Made by a program: the position numbers and the translations under genes | Notes under the pieces: model-generated | Told to the model about the DNA's origin: nothing | The model's database searches: none | Seen by the model: only the letters and a program-made list of their open reading frames with translations | From: Pseudomonas sp. AL03 | GTDB taxonomy: Bacteria > Pseudomonadota > Gammaproteobacteria > Pseudomonadales > Pseudomonadaceae | Length of the DNA stretch: 64,000 bases | Direction: 5' to 3' | NCBI RefSeq assembly: GCF_029960815.1 | Contig: NZ_JASBRE010000023.1 | Span: 35,355-99,354, forward strand | Part shown: positions 57,770-64,000 of the stretch, one piece after another | Layout of the letters: each line of letters starts with the position of its first letter | How positions within the stretch are numbered: the first letter of the stretch is position 1

Positions 57770-58789
57770 TCAGCGCAAGGCGGCGATGGCGTCTACAGAT
57801 TCACGAATCAGCGCCGGGCCTTTATAGATGAAGCCGGAATAGAGCTGCACCAGGCTCGCCCCCGCAGCGATTTTCTCAGCCGCGTGCTTGCCTTCGGTAA
57901 TGCCACCCACGGCGATGATCGGCAAGCGACCGGCCAACTCTGCCGCCAGCATCTTCACGGTGTGGGTGCTCTTGTCGCGAACCGGTGCGCCGGACAGACC
58001 GCCCGCCTCGTCGCCGTGCTCCATGCCTTCAACGCCGACGCGGCTCAGGGTGGTGTTGGTGGCGATCACCGCATCCATCCCGGTTTCGATCAGCGCTTGC
58101 GCGACCTGAGCGGTTTCTTCGTCGGTCATGTCCGGCGCAATCTTGATCGCCAGTGGGACATGTTTGCCATGGCGCAGCGCCAGTTCTGCGCGGCGCGTAG
58201 CCAGGTCAGCCAACAATTGCTTCAGCGAATCGCCGAACTGCAGGCTGCGCAGACCAGGGGTGTTCGGCGAGCTGACGTTGACCGTTACGTAGCTGGCGTG
58301 GACGTAGACCTTGTCCAGACAGATCAGGTAGTCGTCGACCGCCCGCTCAACCGGGGTATCGAAGTTTTTGCCGATATTGATACCCAGCACACCCTTGTAC
58401 TGGGCCGCCGCCACTCGGGCCAACAGGTGATCGACACCGAGGTTGTTGAACCCCATGCGGTTGATGATCGCCTCGGCTTCCGGCAGACGGAAAATCCGTG
58501 GTTTAGGGTTGCCCGGTTGCGGACGTGGCGTAATGGTGCCGATTTCGACAAAACCAAAACCCAGTTGGGCAAACCCGTCGATGGCCGCGCCGTTCTTGTC
58601 CAGACCGGCCGCCAGACCTACCGGGTTCGGGAAGTCCAGGCCCATGACGGTCACCGGCATTTTCGCCGGTGCCTTGCACAGCAAGCCGTTGAGGCCCAAA
58701 CGCCCGCCCGCGCCGATCAGGTCCAGGGACAGATCGTGGGAGGTTTCCGGGGAAAGTTTGAACAACAGCTGACGGGCCAGGGTGTACAT
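57770..58789 (-). CDS. pyrD: Dihydroorotate dehydrogenase (quinone), class 2
   Basis: This membrane-associated FMN enzyme oxidises dihydroorotate in pyrimidine synthesis and passes electrons to quinone. It has 339 residues: an N-terminal amphipathic stretch (MYTLARQLLFKLSPETSHDL in part: LARQLLFKLSPETSH), GLAAGLDKNG, and NVSSPNTPGLR with the catalytic serine typical of class 2. The last codons abut a long REPIN. It is divergent from the nitrate locus. Confidence 0.96.
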   Translation of the reverse strand: MYTLARQLLFKLSPETSHDLSLDLIGAGGRLGLNGLLCKAPAKMPVTVMGLDFPNPVGLAAGLDKNGAAIDGFAQLGFGFVEIGTITPRPQPGNPKPRIFRLPEAEAIINRMGFNNLGVDHLLARVAAAQYKGVLGINIGKNFDTPVERAVDDYLICLDKVYVHASYVTVNVSSPNTPGLRSLQFGDSLKQLLADLATRRAELALRHGKHVPLAIKIAPDMTDEETAQVAQALIETGMDAVIATNTTLSRVGVEGMEHGDEAGGLSGAPVRDKSTHTVKMLAAELAGRLPIIAVGGITEGKHAAEKIAAGASLVQLYSGFIYKGPALIRESVDAIAALR

Positions 58790-58881
58790 GGGCGGCTTTG
58801 ACTCTGGGCTACGAGAAGTGGCGGCGATTATAGCCGGGCATCGAGGTTGCAGGCGAGGCGCGCGACAAAATCAGTGAGCGA

Positions 58882-58897
58882 TGGCATATGCCTTGCA
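58882..58897 (+). promoter_or_regulatory. Sigma-54 promoter of nasST
   Basis: TGGCATATGCCTTGCA keeps the invariant GG-N10-GC and matches TGGCA and TTGCA of the consensus. The start of transcription would be near 58908, nine bases before the first leader hairpin. Nitrogen control through NtrC is the expected activator; no enhancer site was identified. Confidence 0.72.
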
Positions 58898-58916
58898 CCG
58901 TCACTGACATCAGCAC

Positions 58917-59001
58917 TCATGCCAACGGCGGGATGAGTCGAAAGACAAAGGCGTCGTCACTTGGCCTTGCTCTGGCAAGCAGCCCGGTACGGCGCTTTTT
59001 T
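58917..59001 (+). promoter_or_regulatory. ANTAR-type antitermination leader of nasST
   Basis: P1 is TCATGCC-AACGGC-GGGATGA (58917-58936; one G-G mismatch in a 7-bp stem, hexaloop AACGGC). P2 is GAC-AAAGGC-GTC (58944-58955, hexaloop AAAGGC). Both loops have A at position 1 and G at position 4, the ANTAR recognition rule. The terminator left arm GCGTCGT (58951-58957) overlaps P2 and pairs with ACGGCGC (58989-58995) before TTTTTT. nasS starts at 59019. Confidence 0.78.
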
Positions 59002-59018
59002 ATGGAAGGTGTTTACAG

Positions 59019-60230
59019 ATGATTGAAGTTCCAGCCAACCCTCTGGCCTGGGTCAACGGCAGCGATGCCCCGGAAAAGACCGAAATCAACCTCGGCTTCA
59101 TGGCCCTCAGCGACTGCGCCTCCGTGGTGGTCGCGGCCACGCAGGGCTTCGCGCAACCTTATGGCCTGACCCTGAACCTCAAGCGCCAGCCGTCCTGGGC
59201 CAACCTGCGGGACAAACTGGTCAGTGGCGAACTTGACGCCGCCCACAGCCTGTACGGTTTGATCTACGCCGTGCATTTGGGCATCGGCGGTGTCGCGTCG
59301 ACCGACATGGCGGTGCTCATGGGCCTGAATCAGAATGGCCAGAGCATCAATCTCTCCCATGGCTTACAGGCCTTGGGCGTGACCAGTCCTGAAGCACTCG
59401 ACCGGCACGTGCACCAAAGTCGCCCAAAACTCACTTTCGCCCAGACATTTCCTACGGGCACTCACGCCATGTGGCTGTATTACTGGCTCGCGAGTCAGGG
59501 CATCCATCCGCTGCAGGACGTCAACAGCGTGGTGGTGCCGCCGTCGCAAATGGTCGCGCACCTGCAAGCCGGTCGCATCGATGGTTTCTGCGTCGGCGAG
59601 CCATGGTCCGCCAGCGCGGTGCAGCAGAACCTGGGGTTCACCCTGGCCACAACCCAGACCATCTGGCCCGATCATCCAGAAAAAGTCCTCGGTTGCACCC
59701 GCGCGTTTGTCGAGCAATACCCCAACACCGCCCGGGCGCTGGTGATGGCGATACTCGAAGCCAGCCGCTTCATCGAACAAAGCACGGAAAATCGCTGCAG
59801 CACCGCAAAGCTGATGAGTGCGTCCGAATACCTCGACGCGCCACTCGACTGCATCGCGCCGAGGCTGCTCGGTGACTACGCCGATGGCCTCGGTAATCGT
59901 TGGCAGGATCCGCATTCCCTGCGGTTCCATGCGGACGGCGAAGTCAACCTGCCTTACTTGTCCGACGGCATGTGGTTCATGACCCAGTTCCGCCGCTGGG
60001 GTTTGTTGCGCGATGACCCGGACTATCTGGGCGTGGCCCGTCAGGTCCAGCAACTAGACTTGTATCGAGAGGCCGCCACGGCGGTGGGTGTCGCCGCCCC
60101 GGGTCAGGAAATGCGCAGCAGCCAGTTGATCGACGGCAAGGTCTGGGACGGCTCGGACCCGGCCGGATATGCCCGCAGTTTCAAGCTGCACGCCCTGAGC
60201 GACAGCTCGCCCCTTCTCGCCAGCCGCTGA
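59019..60230 (+). CDS. nasS: Nitrate sensor NasS (NrtA/CmpA-like binding protein)
   Basis: NasS binds NasT in the absence of nitrate and releases it when nitrate or nitrite is bound. It has 403 residues, resembles periplasmic nitrate-binding proteins (EINLGFMALSDCASVVVAATQGF; TFPTGTHAMWLYYWLASQG), but has no signal peptide, as expected of a cytoplasmic sensor. It lies 15 bp before nasT and behind an ANTAR-type leader. Confidence 0.92.
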   Translation: MIEVPANPLAWVNGSDAPEKTEINLGFMALSDCASVVVAATQGFAQPYGLTLNLKRQPSWANLRDKLVSGELDAAHSLYGLIYAVHLGIGGVASTDMAVLMGLNQNGQSINLSHGLQALGVTSPEALDRHVHQSRPKLTFAQTFPTGTHAMWLYYWLASQGIHPLQDVNSVVVPPSQMVAHLQAGRIDGFCVGEPWSASAVQQNLGFTLATTQTIWPDHPEKVLGCTRAFVEQYPNTARALVMAILEASRFIEQSTENRCSTAKLMSASEYLDAPLDCIAPRLLGDYADGLGNRWQDPHSLRFHADGEVNLPYLSDGMWFMTQFRRWGLLRDDPDYLGVARQVQQLDLYREAATAVGVAAPGQEMRSSQLIDGKVWDGSDPAGYARSFKLHALSDSSPLLASR

Positions 60231-60245
60231 CAGGAGACTGCGAAT

Positions 60246-60821
60246 ATGTTGCGTATCCTGCTGATCAACGACACCGCGAAGAAAGTCGGTCGCCTGAAGG
60301 CGGCGCTGACCGAAGCCGGGTTCGAGGTGATCGATGAGTCGGGCCTGACCATCGATCTGCCTGCGCGCGTCGAAACGGTGCGTCCGGATGTGATTTTGAT
60401 CGATACCGAGTCACCGAGCCGCGATGTGATGGAGCAAGTGGTGCTCGTGAGCCGCGACCAACCGCGGCCGATTGTGATGTTTACCGATGAACATGACCCC
60501 GATGTGATGCGTCAGGCGATCAAGTCCGGGGTCAGTGCCTACATCGTCGAAGGCATCCACGCACAGCGCTTGCAGCCGATTCTCGACGTCGCCATGGCAC
60601 GTTTTGAAAGCGACCAGGCCCTGCGCGCCCAACTCAACGCCCGCGACCAGCAACTGGCCGAGCGCAAGCGTATCGAACTGGCCAAAGGGCTGTTGATGAA
60701 AATGAAGGACTGCAACGAGGAAGAGGCCTACACCCTGATGCGCCGCCAGGCGATGAGCCGGCAGCAGAAGCTGATCCAGGTGGCGGAACAGATCATCGCG
60801 ATGAGCGAGTTGCTCGGGTAA
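60246..60821 (+). CDS. nasT: Antitermination response regulator NasT (ANTAR)
   Basis: NasT binds leader RNA hairpins and prevents termination upstream of nitrate-assimilation genes. It has 191 residues: a receiver-like domain (about 1-120, MLRILLINDTAKKVG, with D in DVILIDTES) and a C-terminal ANTAR domain (about 135-190, ERKRIELAKGLLMKMKDCNEEEAY). The receiver has a non-canonical acidic pocket (LLINDT), so control is probably by NasS rather than phosphorylation. Two candidate RNA targets lie at 58917 and 60865. Confidence 0.94.
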   Translation: MLRILLINDTAKKVGRLKAALTEAGFEVIDESGLTIDLPARVETVRPDVILIDTESPSRDVMEQVVLVSRDQPRPIVMFTDEHDPDVMRQAIKSGVSAYIVEGIHAQRLQPILDVAMARFESDQALRAQLNARDQQLAERKRIELAKGLLMKMKDCNEEEAYTLMRRQAMSRQQKLIQVAEQIIAMSELLG

Positions 60822-60834
60822 CCGATCTTGAACC

Positions 60835-60850
60835 TGGCACAAATCTCGCT
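60835..60850 (+). promoter_or_regulatory. Sigma-54 promoter of the nitrate transporter operon
   Basis: TGGCACAAATCTCGCT has a perfect TGGCAC, GG-N10-GC spacing, and one mismatch in the -12 block (TCGC for TTGC). The start would be near 60861, four bases before the first leader hairpin. Confidence 0.72.
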
Positions 60851-60864
60851 AGGTAATCACTACA

Positions 60865-60949
60865 GGTAACCAACGGCGGTTGCCCCACCTACGACAAAGA
60901 CGTCGCTCACCTCATTTGCCCATGGCGAATCCGGTGGCGGCGTTTTTTT
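60865..60949 (+). promoter_or_regulatory. ANTAR-type antitermination leader of the nitrate transporter operon
   Basis: P1 is GGTAACC-AACGGC-GGTTGCC (60865-60884; seven pairs including one G-U, hexaloop AACGGC). P2 is CGAC-AAAGAC-GTCG (60892-60905, hexaloop AAAGAC). The terminator pairs CGTCGCTCACC (60901-60911) with GGTGGCGGCG (60933-60942), with one bulged T, before a run of seven T. Its left arm uses the right arm of P2, so the two folds exclude each other. Confidence 0.88.
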
Positions 60950-61049
60950 GTTTTGGCCCCAGAGACCGGGGCCGGTGGTGCGGCCGATGCGGCGCCCCAC
61001 CTGCAAGCTCATGACTCCTTCTCGAGACTATTAACAGCTGAGGTGCGCG

Positions 61050-62261
61050 ATGAATTCAAGCTTCTGGAAATCCGGCCATACCCCGACATTGTTCGCGGCC
61101 TTCCTCTATTTCGACCTGAGCTTCATGGTCTGGTACGTGCTCGGCCCACTGGCGGTGCAAATCGCCGCCGACTTGCACCTGACCACCCAACAGCGCGGGC
61201 TGGTGGTGGCCACGCCGATTCTGGCCGGGGCCGTGCTGCGCTTTGTGATGGGCTTGCTGGCTGATCGCCTGTCGCCAAAAACTGCCGGACTGATTGGCCA
61301 GGTGATCGTCATCTGCGCATTGTTCGGCGCCTGGAAACTCGGTATCCACAGCTACGAGCAGGCGCTGGTGCTGGGCCTGTTCCTCGGCATGGCCGGCGCG
61401 TCCTTTGCCGTCGCCCTGCCGCTGGCGTCGCAATGGTATCCGCCACAACACCAAGGCAAAGCCATGGGCATCGCCGGTGCTGGCAACTCGGGCACGGTGT
61501 TCGCCGCCCTGCTCGCCCCGGTCCTGGCCGCGGCATTTGGCTGGAGTAACGTGTTCGGCTTCGCCCTGATCCCGCTGATTCTGACCATCATCATCTTTGC
61601 CTGGCTGGCCAAAAACGCGCCTGAGCGGCCAAAAGCCAAGTCCATGTCCGACTACTTCAAGGCCTTGGGCGACCGCGACAGCTGGTGGTTCATGTTTTTC
61701 TACAGCGTGACGTTCGGCGGCTTCATTGGCCTGGCCAGCGCTCTGCCCGGCTATTTCAACGACCAATATGGCCTCAGCCCGGTGACCGCCGGCTATTACA
61801 CCGCAGCCTGCGTGTTCGGCGGCAGCTTGATGCGTCCGTTGGGCGGCGCTCTGGCCGACCGTTTCGGTGGCATTCGCACCCTCTTGGGGATGTACACGGT
61901 GGCGGCAGTCTGCATCGCAGCGGTGGGTTTCAATCTGCCGAGTTCCTACGCTGCGCTGGCACTTTTCGTCTGCACCATGCTCGGTTTGGGTGCAGGTAAC
62001 GGCGCTGTTTTCCAATTGGTGCCGCAGCGTTTTCGTCGGGAGATCGGTGTGATGACCGGTTTGATCGGCATGGCTGGCGGTATCGGTGGGTTTGCACTGG
62101 CAGCGGGCATGGGCGCGATCAAGCAAAGCACCGGCAGCTATCAACTGGCCTTGTGGTTGTTCGCCAGCCTCGGCGTACTCGCCTGGTTCGGCCTGCACGG
62201 TGTGAAACGGCGCTGGAGAACTACCTGGGGTTCGGCCGCCGTGACGGCTGCACGGGTCTGA
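61050..62261 (+). CDS. nasA: Nitrate/nitrite MFS transporter (NarK/NasA type)
   Basis: This is a 403-residue inner-membrane carrier with about 12 helices of the nitrate-nitrite porter family, serving assimilatory uptake. The two nitrate signature motifs are visible as GIAGAGNSGTVFAALLAP and GMAGGIGGFALAAGMG. The N-terminus FLYFDLSFMVWYVLGPL is typical. It is preceded by a leader controlled by NasT and followed 7 bp later by the phosphatase-kinase gene. Confidence 0.92.
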   Translation: MNSSFWKSGHTPTLFAAFLYFDLSFMVWYVLGPLAVQIAADLHLTTQQRGLVVATPILAGAVLRFVMGLLADRLSPKTAGLIGQVIVICALFGAWKLGIHSYEQALVLGLFLGMAGASFAVALPLASQWYPPQHQGKAMGIAGAGNSGTVFAALLAPVLAAAFGWSNVFGFALIPLILTIIIFAWLAKNAPERPKAKSMSDYFKALGDRDSWWFMFFYSVTFGGFIGLASALPGYFNDQYGLSPVTAGYYTAACVFGGSLMRPLGGALADRFGGIRTLLGMYTVAAVCIAAVGFNLPSSYAALALFVCTMLGLGAGNGAVFQLVPQRFRREIGVMTGLIGMAGGIGGFALAAGMGAIKQSTGSYQLALWLFASLGVLAWFGLHGVKRRWRTTWGSAAVTAARV

Positions 62262-62268
62262 CGCCTCA

Positions 62269-63939
62269 ATGAGCCTGCAACTGAGTTTTGCCGAAGCCAG
62301 CGCCATCGGCCCTCGCGAGGAGAATCAGGACGCCCTGCGCCTGGTGACCCCGGCCCCGGCGCTGGCAGCGAGCAAGGGTTACCTCTTCGCCATCGCCGAT
62401 GGCGTCAGCCAGTGCGCCGACGGTGGCCTCGCCGCCCGCTCGACGTTGCAGGCCCTGGCGCTGGATTACTACGCCACACCGGAAACCTGGGGCGTCGCTC
62501 AAGCGCTGGATCGCCTGCTACTGGCGCAAAATCGCTGGCTACAGGCCAACGGCGGTGGGCAGCCGCTGCTGACCACTGTCAGTGCTTTGGTCATACGCGG
62601 TAGGCGTTTTACCCTGGCCCATGTCGGCGATTGCCGGGTTTATCGCTGGCACGCCGATCAGTTGCAGCGGGTCAGCGAGGATCACGTCTGGGACCAACCG
62701 GGCATGCAACATGTGCTCAAGCGGGCGCTCGGGCTCGATCAGCATTTGGTGCTGGATTTTCTAGATGGCGAACTGCGCCTTAATGAGAGCTTCGTGCTGC
62801 TCAGTGACGGCATCTGGGCCGTGCTGGGCGACACCGCGATTGCCGCGATTCTGCGCGATCAGCCAGATCTGAACAGCGCGGCGCAGACCTTGGTCAACGC
62901 GGCGCATCTGGCCGGCAGCCAGGATAACGCCAGCGCCTTGCTGGTGCGGGTCGATGCCCTCGGTGAAACGAGTATCGGCGATGCGTTGATTCATTTGCAG
63001 CAATGGCCGCTGCCGCCAGCACTGAAACCGGGTCAGACGTTCGAGGGTTGGCAAGTCGAAGGGATACTCGGTCAGAGCCAGCAGTCGTTGCTCTATCGGG
63101 TACGCGACGGGCAACAACAACCCTGGCTGCTGAAAACCTTGCCCGGTGCGCTGCGCGACGATCACTTGGCCGGGCAGGCATTGCTGTCGGAAGAATGGTT
63201 TCTCAAGCGCGTGGCCGGCCGGCATTTCCCTGAAGTCCATGCCGCCAGTCAGCGTCAGCATTTGTACTACGTGATGCGCGAATATTCCGGATCTACGTTG
63301 GCTGCGTTGCACGCTGATGTCGGACCGCTACCTCTGCCGCAATGGCAGGATCTGGCCGAACGCCTGCTGCGAGCCGTTGGCATGCTGCATCGACGGCAGA
63401 TTCTCCATCGCGATATCAAACCGGAGAACCTGCTGCTGGGGGACGACGGCGAATTACGCCTGCTGGACTTCGGTCTCGCCTACTGCCCCGGCCTGTCAGA
63501 AGATCAGCCTTCTGCCCTGCCCGGAACGCCCAGCTATATCGCGCCGGAAGCCTTTCGCGGGGAAACACCGACACCGCAACAGGACCTGTATGCCGTCGGC
63601 GTAACCTTGTATTTCCTGCTCACCGGGCATTATCCCTACGGCGAAATCGAAGCTTTCCAGCGCCCCCGGTTCGGAATTCCTGTCAGTGCCAGTCGCTATC
63701 GACCCGACCTGCCGGAATGGATTGCGCAAAGTCTGGAGCGCGCCGTGACGGTGGATCCGGGTCAACGATTTGAAACGGCGGAAGAATGGTTGTTGCTGCT
63801 GGAACAGGGTGAGCGACACAGTTTGAGCGTGCGACCCAGGCCGTTGCTTGAGCGCGAGCCATTGAAGGTCTGGCGGACCTTGGCGCTGGCGTCATTGTTG
63901 GTGAATCTGGTGCTGCTGGTCATGTTATTTCACGGCTGA
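62269..63939 (+). CDS. PP2C phosphatase-Ser/Thr kinase fusion in the nitrate operon
   Basis: This is a 556-residue fusion. The N-terminal PP2C domain (about 1-228) has metal residues D21 (REENQD), D44 (IADGVS), D180 (LLSDGIW) and D219 (GSQDN). The C-terminal Hanks-type kinase (about 258-525) has K289, HRD at 380-382 (HRDIKPENLL), DFG at 400-402 and APE; its glycine loop is degenerate (GILGQSQQS). A single membrane helix ends the protein (about 533-554). It starts 7 bp after the transporter gene. I recall a kinase gene of this type between nasA and nirB in P. aeruginosa; nirBD is expected beyond the right edge. The target is unknown. Confidence 0.9.
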   Translation: MSLQLSFAEASAIGPREENQDALRLVTPAPALAASKGYLFAIADGVSQCADGGLAARSTLQALALDYYATPETWGVAQALDRLLLAQNRWLQANGGGQPLLTTVSALVIRGRRFTLAHVGDCRVYRWHADQLQRVSEDHVWDQPGMQHVLKRALGLDQHLVLDFLDGELRLNESFVLLSDGIWAVLGDTAIAAILRDQPDLNSAAQTLVNAAHLAGSQDNASALLVRVDALGETSIGDALIHLQQWPLPPALKPGQTFEGWQVEGILGQSQQSLLYRVRDGQQQPWLLKTLPGALRDDHLAGQALLSEEWFLKRVAGRHFPEVHAASQRQHLYYVMREYSGSTLAALHADVGPLPLPQWQDLAERLLRAVGMLHRRQILHRDIKPENLLLGDDGELRLLDFGLAYCPGLSEDQPSALPGTPSYIAPEAFRGETPTPQQDLYAVGVTLYFLLTGHYPYGEIEAFQRPRFGIPVSASRYRPDLPEWIAQSLERAVTVDPGQRFETAEEWLLLLEQGERHSLSVRPRPLLEREPLKVWRTLALASLLVNLVLLVMLFHG

Positions 63940-64000
63940 CTTCGAACCCCTGTAATTGGATGGACTCGCCCAAGCCGAGGCGTCAATGCGCCACGGTGGC

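Noticed and set aside
63940..64000. Start of nirB at the right edge
   Set aside because: The last 61 bases contain no start codon with a ribosome binding site or NirB-like N-terminus; the gene is expected beyond the window.

Overview
The window is chromosomal DNA of a Pseudomonas from the fluorescens group. This is inferred from the high GC content, the gene order (acnA-aer, two tandem ccoNOQP operons, ccoGHIS-hemN-anr-apt, recR/ybaB/dnaX, ligA-zipA-smc, xdhABC-guaD), closely Pseudomonas-like proteins, and many REP/REPIN palindromes of the kind common in P. fluorescens. I see no prophage, insertion sequence, CRISPR array or tRNA gene.

Layout. 1-5.2 kb: start of rlmM (cut by the window edge), aconitase acnA, a decayed CPBP-protease remnant and the aerotaxis receptor aer. 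5.2-23 kb: a micro-aerobic respiration block. Two complete cbb3 oxidase operons lie in tandem, followed by an AT-rich metallophosphoesterase gene that interrupts the cluster, the oxidase maturation genes ccoGHIS, a TauE-like membrane protein, hemN behind a textbook Anr box, the oxygen sensor anr itself, and apt. 23-31 kb: an acyl-CoA dehydrogenase, recR, an MDR oxidoreductase, ybaB, dnaX, a possible small gene and a PAS-GGDEF-EAL protein. 31-41 kb: an XRE regulator, the 4.5S SRP RNA (ffs, minus strand), a zinc peptidase, ligA, zipA, smc and a GntR regulator. 41-50 kb: a purine-degradation block (xdhABC, guaD), a second GntR regulator and a BenE-family transporter. 50-58 kb: yggL, dacB, a CHASE/PAS diguanylate cyclase, rlmKL, rmf and pyrD. 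59-64 kb: the start of the nitrate-assimilation locus: nasS, nasT, a nitrate MFS transporter, and a PP2C phosphatase-kinase fusion.

The most notable signal is regulatory. Both nasST and the nitrate transporter gene are preceded by the same compact module: a sigma-54 type -24/-12 element, then within about 10 nt of the predicted transcript start two hexaloop hairpins of the ANTAR target type (first loop AACGGC in both), then a terminator whose left arm overlaps the second hairpin. This predicts that NasT controls readthrough into the nitrate genes and also into its own operon. Other leads are a class II Anr promoter at hemN, tandem TGAC-N6-GTCA dyads overlapping the likely xdhA promoter, an ATTGT-N2-ACAAT operator between the second GntR gene and benE, and a pair of almost identical REPINs in inverted orientation 4.5 kb apart.

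Where a start codon was moved from the longest reading frame, the reason is given. All functional calls rest on recognition of families and motifs by eye; no database search was run.
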